Positions 44,909 to 52,994 of a stretch of DNA of 64,000 bases are shown piece by piece. Position 1 is the first letter of the stretch, and each line of letters opens with the position of its first letter. The notes under the pieces are model-generated. The model worked only from the letters and a program-made list of their open reading frames with translations, was not told the DNA's origin and made no database searches. The DNA lies in the NCBI RefSeq assembly GCF_030124145.1, contig NZ_JASKMS010000005.1, positions 124,001 to 188,000 on the forward strand, read 5' to 3'. Position numbers and translations under genes: made by a program. This DNA comes from Streptomyces sp. 378 (GTDB lineage: Bacteria; Actinomycetota; Actinomycetes; Streptomycetales; Streptomycetaceae).

Positions 44909-46993
44909 TCACAGGGTCAGCTCCGGGTGCAGCCGGTCCAGTGTCCACACCTGGCGCCGGCGGGCCGCCACGGCGGTCAGGGCGAGGGCGCCGACGGTGA
45001 ACGCCGTCAGCACCACGCACGCGTGCCACACCGGTTCGAGTCCACCGCCCGTGATGAGCCGCCTGAGCGCCTCGACGACGTAGCTCATCGGGAGGAACGG
45101 GTGGAGCGCGTTGAAGAACCCGGGGCTGGTCTGCACGGGGTAGGTGCCGCCCGCCGAGGTCAGCTGGAGCATCAGCAGCGCGAGGACGAGGATCCGGCCC
45201 GCCGCCCCGAAGCGCGCGTTCAGCCACTGCACGATCGCCGCGAAGCACGCCGTCACCAGGAACAGGAAACCCACCGTCCCGGCCGCTCGCGCCATCTCCA
45301 GGCCGACCGCCCAGTGCAGCACCGACATCAGCGCCACCGTCTGCAGCACCCCGATCGCCAGCACCGGCAGCCAGCCCGCCAGCGCGATCCGCCACGCCGG
45401 GGCGCCGGCCGCGAGCGCCCGCCGGTTCATGGGCGCGATCAGCATGTACGCCACCATCGCGCCGACCCACAGGGACAGCGGGATGAAGTACGGGGCGAAC
45501 CCGGTGCCGTAGTTGGGTGCCTTGTGCAGGTCGTGGGAGGCGAGCCGCACGGGGTCGGCCATGACCTCGGTGCGCCGGTCGCGGTCCCGCTCGTCGTAGT
45601 CGGGGATCTGCTCCGCCCCGTCGTGCAGGCCGCCGGCGAGCTTCCCGGATCCGCCGACGAGCTTGAAGATGCCGCCGTTGAGGTCGTCCGCGCCCGTCTT
45701 CAGCGTGCCGACGCCCTTGTCCAGGTCGACGGCACCGGTCTTGGCCGCGCCGAGGCCCTTGTGCAGCTTCTTCGCGCCGGCGGCGACCTTCGCTGCCCCG
45801 TCGTTCAGCTTGTTGATCTTCTTGACGGCGTCGGCGAGGTCCTCGGAGAGGTGCGGTGCGCGGTCGGCGAGGGCCTGGGACTGCTTCTGGAGGGTGGCGA
45901 GGTTCTTGTCGAGTGTGTCCAGATCGCCGTCCTGGTCCGCGATCAGCGTGTTGAGGTCGTCCGCGATGGTGGTCACGTCGGCGGCGGCGTCCTTGGCCTT
46001 CTTCAGGTCGGAGCAGGCCGCGTCGGGCAGGACGGGATCGTCGCAGCGCCGGGCGTGGACGTCGTTCAGCGTGCCGGAGGCCGCACGGGCGCCCTTGGCG
46101 GCGGTCGGGGCCGTCCTCACCAGGGTGTCCAGGTGCTTGCGGATCACCCCGGAGGAGTCGGCCACCAGCTGGGCGGTGTCGCCGATGGTCTTCTCGTTGC
46201 CCTTGAGGAACGGGCCGACCTTGCCGGCGGTGCCGTTGACCCGGTCGGCGAGCGTCTGCGTGCCCTCCGCGACCCGCTTCGAGCCGTCCTCCAGGTCACC
46301 CGTTCCGCTGTGGAGCTTCTTCAGGACCGTGGAGAGCTTGCCGCTGCCGTCCTTGGCGTCCCTCAGGCCGTCGGCGAGGTCCTTGGAGCCCTTCTCGGCC
46401 TTGCCGATGCCGCCCTTGAGCCGGTCGGCCCCCTCCGCCGCCTTCACGGTCTTGCCGTGGATGTCGGAGAACGACACGAAGATCTTGTCCAGGAAGGACC
46501 GGGACGTCTTCGTGGACGCCGCCTGCCGCACCTCGCCGAAGACCGTCCGGGAGATCTGCCCGACGATGTAGTTGTTCGCGTCGTTCGTGCGTACCTGGAG
46601 GGCGCCGGTCTCCGGGGTGTTCCCCGAGCTGGAGGCGATCCGCTCGCTGAAGTCGGCGGGCATGGTGAGCGACAGGTAGTAGCTGCCGTCCTCGACGCCC
46701 CTGCGGGCCTCGGCGGCGCTCACCTCCCGCCAGTCGAAGGTCTTGCTGTCGCGCAGGCCCTTCGTGATGTCGTCGCCCGCCGTGATCTTCTTCCCGTCGG
46801 CGGTCGCCCCCTTGTCGTCGTTCACGAGCGCCACGGGAATCCGGTCCAGACGGCCGTACGGGTCCCAGAACGACCACAGGTACAGCGCGCCGTACAGCAG
46901 CGGCAGCACCAGCAGCGCCACCAGTGCGGCCCGCGGCAGTCTCCCCCGCCCGAAGCGGCGCAGCTCAAGCGCGGCCAGACTCGGCGAGCGCAT
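44909..46993 (-). CDS. YhgE/Pip family membrane protein
   Basis: The 694-residue protein has one N-terminal membrane helix (about 20-40) and a long extracytoplasmic domain with heptad-like repeats (ADGLRDAKDGSGKLS, LADGLRD, GAKKLHKGL, about 180-470). A C-terminal block of five to six helices with ABC-2 permease character follows. Such proteins act as phage receptors, type VII-linked factors or export permeases. Its gene overlaps the ATPase gene by 29 bases, so the two probably form one transporter. GGGGAAGG precedes the ATG. Confidence 0.92.
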   Translation of the reverse strand: MRSPSLAALELRRFGRGRLPRAALVALLVLPLLYGALYLWSFWDPYGRLDRIPVALVNDDKGATADGKKITAGDDITKGLRDSKTFDWREVSAAEARRGVEDGSYYLSLTMPADFSERIASSSGNTPETGALQVRTNDANNYIVGQISRTVFGEVRQAASTKTSRSFLDKIFVSFSDIHGKTVKAAEGADRLKGGIGKAEKGSKDLADGLRDAKDGSGKLSTVLKKLHSGTGDLEDGSKRVAEGTQTLADRVNGTAGKVGPFLKGNEKTIGDTAQLVADSSGVIRKHLDTLVRTAPTAAKGARAASGTLNDVHARRCDDPVLPDAACSDLKKAKDAAADVTTIADDLNTLIADQDGDLDTLDKNLATLQKQSQALADRAPHLSEDLADAVKKINKLNDGAAKVAAGAKKLHKGLGAAKTGAVDLDKGVGTLKTGADDLNGGIFKLVGGSGKLAGGLHDGAEQIPDYDERDRDRRTEVMADPVRLASHDLHKAPNYGTGFAPYFIPLSLWVGAMVAYMLIAPMNRRALAAGAPAWRIALAGWLPVLAIGVLQTVALMSVLHWAVGLEMARAAGTVGFLFLVTACFAAIVQWLNARFGAAGRILVLALLMLQLTSAGGTYPVQTSPGFFNALHPFLPMSYVVEALRRLITGGGLEPVWHACVVLTAFTVGALALTAVAARRRQVWTLDRLHPELTL

Positions 46994-47747
46994 CGGCCTT
47001 CCCCTCTCCCTGGTCGGCCTCGTCGCCCTCGGCGACCGGCTCCTCATGGCTCTGCGCGGTGGAGACCGCGACGGCACCCTCGGGGGCCTCGGCGCACACC
47101 GCCACGACCGTCGTCCCGGCGTCGGCCAGAGACCCGAGCAACGCCCAGACCTCCGCCCGCTCCCCGTCCGAGAGCTTGAGGTCGGTGTCGTCGATGCCCA
47201 GCAGCCGCGGCTCGGCGATCAGGGCGAGCGCGACCGACAGCCGCAGCGCCTCCAGACGCTCCAGATCCCGCACGGCCGTGCGCGGCCCCTTGGGCAGGGC
47301 CTGAAGGTCGAGCCCGGCGGTTTCGAGCGCCGCGTCGACGCGCTGCCCGGCCTCGGCCGCCCGCTCGGCGCGCGGACGCAGCAGTCCGCGCAGTGACGCG
47401 CCGAACCGCTGCTGGAGCAATGCCCGTTCCCGCAGGTGCTCCCCGACGGTCAGCGCCGGGTCGAGGTCGGTGACCCCGGGAACGTGCGCCAGCGCGCTGA
47501 CGCCCCGTACCGCCGCCATCTGCTTCGGCAGTCTCGCGTCACCGACGGCGGCCGTGCCCTCAGCGACCTTCATCCGCCCCGTCAGCGCGAGCAGCAGGCA
47601 CGTGCGGCCGGACCCGGACGGGCCCTCGACCGCGACGAGCGAACCCGGCCCCGCGTCGACGGAGATGCCGCGGACCGCCCACCCCCGTGGCCCCTTGATT
47701 CCGAGGCCGTCGGCGGCGATCCGCACCCCTCCCGGCAGTTCCCCCAC
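46965..47747 (-). CDS. ABC-transporter-like ATPase with degenerate motifs
   Basis: The 260-residue protein aligns with ABC ATPases but departs from them at key points. Walker A reads GPSGSGRTC, with Arg in place of Lys. The LSGGQ signature region reads LERLEALRLSVAL. Walker B reads LLGIDDTD with an Asp where the catalytic Glu is usual. ATP hydrolysis may be weak or absent. It heads the operon with the YhgE protein. The GTG at 47747 follows AGGGGAGA. The acidic C-terminal 50 residues are probably unstructured. Confidence 0.85.
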   Translation of the reverse strand: MGELPGGVRIAADGLGIKGPRGWAVRGISVDAGPGSLVAVEGPSGSGRTCLLLALTGRMKVAEGTAAVGDARLPKQMAAVRGVSALAHVPGVTDLDPALTVGEHLRERALLQQRFGASLRGLLRPRAERAAEAGQRVDAALETAGLDLQALPKGPRTAVRDLERLEALRLSVALALIAEPRLLGIDDTDLKLSDGERAEVWALLGSLADAGTTVVAVCAEAPEGAVAVSTAQSHEEPVAEGDEADQGEGKADALAESGRA

Positions 47748-47764
47748 GAGTCTCCCCTTTTTGA

Positions 47765-47778
47765 ACTGACTGGTCAGT
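47765..47778. promoter_or_regulatory. Candidate TetR operator
   Basis: ACTGAC-TG-GTCAGT has perfect six-base arms and lies 17 bases upstream of the operon's first start codon. It overlaps a minus-strand TTGCAC hexamer, a plausible -35. The sequence resembles operators of many TetR regulators. The divergent HEPN gene could be affected too. Confidence 0.55.
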
Positions 47779-47913
47779 GCAAAAACTACTCCGAACCTAC
47801 GATCGAGGCAAAACAGCAGGTCAGAACGGATTGTCAGTGCCATACCTCACGATGGGTCACATACGGCACTTCGTGACCGGACGTGCCGTCACACAGACGA
47901 CAGGAGGTTCGTC

Positions 47914-48474
47914 ATGGCCAGCTACCACGCAGCAGCCGCCCGTCGGCGCCGCGCCACCGGCCCTGCCCCCTCACTGACCGGACCGGCGAGCGACGTGCAC
48001 CCCGTGCTGCGCCGGGCCACGGCCCCGCCCGCCGCCCTCGACCTTCTCGCCCAGGCGCGCGCGAGCCTCGACGAGGCCACCGCCCTGGAAACACCGAACG
48101 AGCGCTACGCGACGGCCCACCTCGCCGCCCTGCGCACCGCGGCCGCGGTGCTCGCCGCCCGGGGGCGGCCGGAGACCTCGCCGCGGGCCCGGGCCAAGAT
48201 CCGGAGCGCCTGGGAAGTGCTCCCGGAGATCGCGCCCGAACTGACCGACTGGAGCGCCCTGTTCGCCTCCGGGGCCCGGCGCCGCGCCCGGGCCGAGGCG
48301 GGCATCCAGGGCGCCGCCACCGGCCGGGATGCCGACGACCTGATACGGGACGTGTCGATGTTCCTGCGCCTCGTCGAGCGGATGCTCGTCCTCCAGCCGG
48401 TCCTCCCGCAGCCCCGCCCGGACCAGGACCAGCCGGACCCCGGCACGGGGAGGGACATGCCGGACGCGGGCTGA
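47914..48474 (+). CDS. SAV_6107 family HEPN domain protein
   Basis: The 186-residue protein is mostly helical. It carries an RX4H motif (NERYATAHLAAL, near residues 63-74), the catalytic pattern of HEPN ribonucleases, within the four-helix region. The family is named after a Streptomyces avermitilis gene. No MNT nucleotidyltransferase or other antitoxin gene lies beside it, so a toxin role is not supported by context. The N-terminus is basic and disordered, the C-terminus acidic. ACAGGAGG precedes the ATG. Confidence 0.85.
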   Translation: MASYHAAAARRRRATGPAPSLTGPASDVHPVLRRATAPPAALDLLAQARASLDEATALETPNERYATAHLAALRTAAAVLAARGRPETSPRARAKIRSAWEVLPEIAPELTDWSALFASGARRRARAEAGIQGAATGRDADDLIRDVSMFLRLVERMLVLQPVLPQPRPDQDQPDPGTGRDMPDAG

Positions 48475-48866
48475 CCGGGCAGGGGGGAAGGGCCCGGGCC
48501 CACTCGCGGCCTGGCGGTGTGGGGTTCCGGCCCATTCGGGTTCCGGCGATGCCGGGTTCCGGCCCCATCGGTTCCCGCGGTGCCGTACCTCGGGTCCAGC
48601 CGGATTCCGGCGGTGCCGTGCTCCGGGCCCAGCCTGTACCGCCGGCCCAGGTGGATCCGACATCCGCGGTGTGGGGTCCCGGCAGGTCCGACCAGGGCGC
48701 GGGCCACCAGACCCTTGGGCGTCCCGGCACCGGGTCATCCGGACGCCGAGGCCGAGGCAATAGGGTGGGGGACGCCTGAAGTCTTCCCTCCCTGACGCGG
48801 GGCCGGGGAAGACGCCCCGTTCCGCCGCCGTGCAAGAGGCGGTGCCGCGCCGAGGAGTCAACTGCC
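48475..48866. other. Gene-free region with a decaying 16-bp minisatellite
   Basis: No gene is supported in these 392 bases. Most of the left half is a 16-bp repeat (see the separate entry). The right end holds the short leader of the methyltransferase gene with CGAGGAG. Confidence 0.65.
48522..48633 (+). repeat. 16-bp tandem repeat, three clear and several degenerate units
   Basis: The 10-mer GGGTTCCGGC recurs at 48522, 48538 and 48554, exactly 16 bases apart. Units at 48570, 48586, 48602 and 48618 keep the period with growing divergence (GGATTCCGGCGGTGCC at 48602, for example). This is a small minisatellite outside any supported gene. Confidence 0.8.
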
Positions 48867-49673
48867 GTGTCGGACCCGATGCGCCCCCGCGCCTCACTCC
48901 GTACCGCCGTGGTCTGGGAGGTCCTCCAGGACGCCCTGGACCGCCGGGTCAAGGCCACGGGTCGGGAGTCGCTGGACGTCCTCGACACCGGAGGCGGCAG
49001 CGGCAACTTCGCGGTGCCCGTCGCCCGCCTCGGCCACCGGGTCACCGTCGTCGACCCCAGTCCCAACGCGCTGTTCGCCCTGGAGCGCCGCGCCGCCGAG
49101 GCCGGCGTCGCCGACCGGGTCAAGGGTGTCCAGGGCGACGCCCACGGCCTCTTCGACGTGGCCGAGCGCGGCGGCTACGACGCGGTGCTGTGCCACGGCG
49201 TCCTGGAGTACGTGGACGACCCGGCCGAGGGCGTCCGCAACGCGGTGGCGGCCCTGCGCCCGGAGGGCGTGCTCAGCCTGCTCGCCGCCGGTCTCGGCGG
49301 CGCCGTACTGGCCCGGGCCCTGGCCGGGCACTTCAAGGAGGCCCGGCAGGCGCTCGACGACCCGAACGGACGATGGGGCACGGGTGACCCCGTTCCGCGC
49401 CGCTTCACCGCCGAGCAGCTCACCGGCCTGGTCGAGGGCGCGGGCCTGCGCGTCGGGGCCGTGCACGGTGTGCGGGTCTTCGCCGACCTCGTGCCCGGCG
49501 TCCTGGTGGACACCGAGCCCGGCGCCCTCGAAGCGCTGCTGAAGCTGGAGGAGGCCGCGGCCGAGCTCCCCGCCTTCCACTCGGTGGCCACACAGCTGCA
49601 CGTGTTGGGTGAGACCACCGGTGTTACCGAGAACAGTGGGGCGGTCGAGACCGATGGGACGGTCGAGGCCTGA
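48867..49673 (+). CDS. SAM-dependent methyltransferase
   Basis: The 268-residue protein has the class I methyltransferase fold. Motif I is VLDTGGGSGNFAV, followed by the acidic VVDPSP, and motif IV appears as YDAVLCHGVLEYVDD. The pattern resembles CmoM/Smt-type enzymes, but the substrate cannot be told. The C-terminal 25 residues are rich in Thr, Glu and Gly and probably disordered. The GTG at 48867 follows GAGGAG. Confidence 0.9.
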   Translation: MSDPMRPRASLRTAVVWEVLQDALDRRVKATGRESLDVLDTGGGSGNFAVPVARLGHRVTVVDPSPNALFALERRAAEAGVADRVKGVQGDAHGLFDVAERGGYDAVLCHGVLEYVDDPAEGVRNAVAALRPEGVLSLLAAGLGGAVLARALAGHFKEARQALDDPNGRWGTGDPVPRRFTAEQLTGLVEGAGLRVGAVHGVRVFADLVPGVLVDTEPGALEALLKLEEAAAELPAFHSVATQLHVLGETTGVTENSGAVETDGTVEA

Positions 49674-49691
49674 GCCATTTCGTGAGGCACC

Positions 49692-49707
49692 GCCGCTGAT
49701 CAGCGGC
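49692..49707. repeat. Perfect 16-bp palindrome behind the methyltransferase gene
   Basis: GCCGCTGATCAGCGGC lies 19 bases after the stop. It may be part of a terminator or an operator. The rest of the 279-base gap before the DUF3040 gene shows nothing I can name. Confidence 0.6.
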
Positions 49708-49952
49708 TTGGCTGTGCATGGAGTACGCCACAGGCCCCCCGAATGGGGGCGGCGCGCCGTATGATCGAGGGAGACCGTTCCGGCATGACGGGTCGGCCGC
49801 CGGGGAATGGAAGCCTCAGCGAGCCGGGACGCCCATGGCGGGTTCCGGTTGGTCAATTGGCGCAGAGGGGCGGGTTTCACGGGGGCGATTCCCTGCCTAT
49901 CCTGAAGAGACCCCCCCGGTCGCCCCGGCGACTGCACGATGAGGAGGACTCC

Positions 49953-50357
49953 GTGCCGCTCTCGGAGCACGAGCAGCGCATGCTCGAGCAGATGGAGCGA
50001 GCGCTGTACGCCGAAGATCCCAAGTTCGCGACAGCGCTTGAGGGAAGCGGGCTGCGTACGTACACCCGGCGACGGGTCTACCAGGCGGTCGCGGGCTTCC
50101 TCGTAGGTATCGCGCTCCTCATGGCTGGAATGGTCGCCAAGCAGGTCTGGCTCAGTGTCGTGGGCTTCCTCGTCATGCTGGGCTGTGCGGTGCTGGCCGT
50201 GACCGGCTGGCGCAAGGCCCCCAAGCCGGGCGAACAGGCGGCCGGTGCCGGTGCCGCCGGACCCCGCGCCCGTCGGCAGGGTCGGCAGCGCCGCTCGATG
50301 ATGGACCGCATCGAGCAGCGCTGGCAGAAGCGCCGCGACGAGCAGGGCGGCCATTAG
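49953..50357 (+). CDS. DUF3040 membrane protein
   Basis: The 134-residue protein begins with the family hallmark PLSEHEQRMLEQMERAL and has two membrane helices (about 47-66 and 70-87). A basic C-terminal tail with a QRWQKRR end follows. DUF3040 proteins are widespread in actinobacteria and often lie near the dcw cluster, as here; their role is unknown. GAGGAG sits seven bases before the GTG. Confidence 0.92.
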   Translation: MPLSEHEQRMLEQMERALYAEDPKFATALEGSGLRTYTRRRVYQAVAGFLVGIALLMAGMVAKQVWLSVVGFLVMLGCAVLAVTGWRKAPKPGEQAAGAGAAGPRARRQGRQRRSMMDRIEQRWQKRRDEQGGH

Positions 50358-50390
50358 CGCCCTCCGCGCAGCCTCTCCAGGCTTACGTGA

Positions 50391-50445
50391 ATGCGTACGT
50401 CAGGGGGTGACCACCGGCTCGGTGGTCACCCCCTGACGCATGCGT
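50391..50445. terminator. Very long bidirectional terminator hairpin
   Basis: CAGGGGGTGACCACC (50401-50415) pairs perfectly with GGTGGTCACCCCCTG (50421-50435) around GGCTC. The stem extends further through GTACGT/ACGCAT-type pairs with one mismatch. It lies between the convergent DUF3040 and transglutaminase genes. Confidence 0.9.
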
Positions 50446-50600
50446 GTGCACTGCACGTGCGAGGTGCACGCGGAGCGCCCCGCACCGCCGACCGCCTCAG
50501 GACACTCGCTCTCCAGCAGGGCCTGCCGGTCGCAGGACCGGCCGGCGCACCCGCACGGCCGATGCACCCGATCCGGCTGGCCCGACCCGCTCCGGCCGCC

Positions 50601-52994
50601 TCAGCCCTGCTGTCCCGACGCCTTGCGCCACGTCGGCCGCAGTGCCACGGCGCGTTCCCGGACCCTCGTCCACCAGGCCGACGCCGCCCACACCACACGA
50701 ACGGTGGAGCGGGGGGCCAGCAGCGCGCGGACCCTGGCCGGACGCCCGGCGGCCGCGCCGAGACGCGCCGTCACTCGGTGGACGTCGTCCGTGAGGCCCG
50801 CCGTCGGACGGGGGTGGGGTGCGTACAGGACCTGCTCCACCGCGTTCGCCACCCGGTGCACCGAGGCCGCGGCCGTCGCGTCGAGGTCGCCCAGCCGGAC
50901 GATACGGTCGGCCGCCTTGCGCGGTGTCCGGGACTCGTCCGGCGTGATGCCGAAGTCCCACGCCGTGTCGGTCAGCTCCTGCCAGGCGGCCAGCGTGTAC
51001 AGCGCCGCGTCCGCCTCACTGCGGCCGTGCGCCCCCAGCCGTGCCCTGCGCGTCCGCAGCCGCCACAGCATGGGCGCCGAGGGGAGTGCCAGGACGGCGA
51101 GACCGGCGAGGCCCCAGAGCGCGAAGGCGTACCACTTCGGGCCGTCGTCGTCCGTGGGCAGCGCCGCCTGCGGCGACTGGCTAGCGCAGCCGCCGTCCAG
51201 CTTCTTCTGCTCCGGCGTGCAGGTCTCGCTCGCCGAGGGCGTCGCGGACGGCGCGGCGGACGCCGACCGGGAGGGACGCACCTCGTCCGGCACCGAGCTG
51301 TCCGGGCTGTCCGGCACGGTGTACGCGGGGATCGAGCCGCGGGTCGGCGTAGGCTCGAAACGGGTCCAGCCCACGCCCTCGAAGTAGAGCTCGGGCCAGG
51401 CGTGCGCGTCCCGCAGCCCGACCGACACCGAACCGTCCGACTGCGGGGAACCGGGCGCGAAGCCCACCGCGACCCGGGCCGGTATGCCCAGGGAGCGGGC
51501 CATCGCCGCCATCGCGAAGGAGAAGTGCACGCAGAAGCCCTGCTTGTCCTTCAGGAAGCGGGCGATGGCCTGCGAGCCGCTGCCGACCTGCACCTGCGTG
51601 TCGTACTCGAAGCCGCCCGTCACGGCGAACCAGTCCTGCAACTTGACCGCCTGGCCGTACGGGTCGGCGGCCCCCGCGGTGACCTGGCGGGCGGTGCGGC
51701 CGACCACCGACGGCAGCGAGTCGGGCAACTCGGTGAAGTCACGCTCGATGTCCTCGGGCGGCGGTCCCGCCGAGGCCAGCTGCTCCGCCGTCGGCTGCAC
51801 GTCCAGGCTCCTGACCTGGTACGTCAGGCCCCGCGTGTTCTGCCCGTGGTCGCCGACCAGCGTCATGCCCACCGGCTCGTACCGCCAGTTGCCGCTGATG
51901 CGCACGTCGCTCGGCGGGTAGGGCATGGGCAGCCAGTCCTGGGCGTACCAGTCCGCCGCGCTGATCGTGGTGTCGACCTCGGTGCGCTTGACGTCCGGGC
52001 TGAGGCCGACCGGATCCGGGAAGGCGCCGTCGGGCACGGCGGTGATGGACCGCCGGGACGGCTTCCAGGTGGTGCCGTCGAAGTCGTCCAGGGACACGAT
52101 CCGCAGATACAGGTCCGAGACGTCTTCCATCTTGGTCCGCACGGACAGCACCTGCTGGTCCTCGTCCACGTTCAGGCTGTCCCGCAGCGACACCAGCGGG
52201 TTCACGGCGGAGATCGTGCCCCCGCCGCCGGGACCGCCGCCCGCGCCCGCTCCCACGGAGTCCAGCAGGCCGCCGTTCATCGCGGGCAGGCCCAGCGGCA
52301 CCACCAGCGCGATGCCCAGCGCGACCACACCGATGCGCCGACCGGCGCGGACCGGGGCGACGGCGCCGCCCGGTTCCCCGCCGGATGTGCGCGGAGCGCC
52401 GCCGAAGACCCGGCCCCACTGGGAGAGCCGGTCCTGGCCCTCGGCCAGCAGCAGCATCAGATAGCCGGCCGCCGCCACCAGGAACCACAGCCAGTCCGTG
52501 CCCCCGTCGGACAGTCCCGCGGCCACGGAGTACAGCGCGAGCAGGGGCAGCCCGGCCGGGGCGGCGCTGCGGAAGGTCACCGCGAGGGCGTCCACCAGCA
52601 GGCCGATGATCAGGACCCCGCCGATGAGCATCAGTCGGATGCCGTCGGACTCCAGGGGGGCCGGGATCGCGTACCGCGCGATGTCGTTACCGCCCTGCTC
52701 GAACAGGAGCGCGAAGCGGTCGACGGCCTGCGGTCCCGGGATCACCCCGGCCAGGGCCTGGCCCCGGGCGAAGACGAAGGTCAGCAGCATCACGGTGACC
52801 ACGGCCTGCGCCGCCACCGTCAGCGGCCGGGGCAGCGGCACCCTGCGGCCGAGGGCGCCCACGCCCGACTGCAGGGCCAGCAGGAAGGCCGCCTGCACGA
52901 TCCACGTGGCCGGTCTGACCAGAGGCAGCAGGGCACACGCGGCCATCAGCGTGGCCGCCCACGCCCCCAGCGTCAGTCGTACCCGCCCGCTCAT
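50601..52994 (-). CDS. Membrane transglutaminase-like protein (DUF3488 / TgpA type)
   Basis: The 797-residue protein starts with about six membrane helices (DUF3488 region, 1-240). An extracellular transglutaminase-like domain carries C488 (GFCVHFSF) and H531 (DAHAWPE); the third triad position falls in RFEPTP, with Glu where Asp is usual. A helix near 625-645 and a cytoplasmic DUF4129-like tail follow. It ends the MoxR-DUF58-transglutaminase operon and overlaps the DUF58 gene by one base (TGATG). The operon type is common in bacteria and poorly understood. Confidence 0.92.
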   Translation of the reverse strand: MSGRVRLTLGAWAATLMAACALLPLVRPATWIVQAAFLLALQSGVGALGRRVPLPRPLTVAAQAVVTVMLLTFVFARGQALAGVIPGPQAVDRFALLFEQGGNDIARYAIPAPLESDGIRLMLIGGVLIIGLLVDALAVTFRSAAPAGLPLLALYSVAAGLSDGGTDWLWFLVAAAGYLMLLLAEGQDRLSQWGRVFGGAPRTSGGEPGGAVAPVRAGRRIGVVALGIALVVPLGLPAMNGGLLDSVGAGAGGGPGGGGTISAVNPLVSLRDSLNVDEDQQVLSVRTKMEDVSDLYLRIVSLDDFDGTTWKPSRRSITAVPDGAFPDPVGLSPDVKRTEVDTTISAADWYAQDWLPMPYPPSDVRISGNWRYEPVGMTLVGDHGQNTRGLTYQVRSLDVQPTAEQLASAGPPPEDIERDFTELPDSLPSVVGRTARQVTAGAADPYGQAVKLQDWFAVTGGFEYDTQVQVGSGSQAIARFLKDKQGFCVHFSFAMAAMARSLGIPARVAVGFAPGSPQSDGSVSVGLRDAHAWPELYFEGVGWTRFEPTPTRGSIPAYTVPDSPDSSVPDEVRPSRSASAAPSATPSASETCTPEQKKLDGGCASQSPQAALPTDDDGPKWYAFALWGLAGLAVLALPSAPMLWRLRTRRARLGAHGRSEADAALYTLAAWQELTDTAWDFGITPDESRTPRKAADRIVRLGDLDATAAASVHRVANAVEQVLYAPHPRPTAGLTDDVHRVTARLGAAAGRPARVRALLAPRSTVRVVWAASAWWTRVRERAVALRPTWRKASGQQG

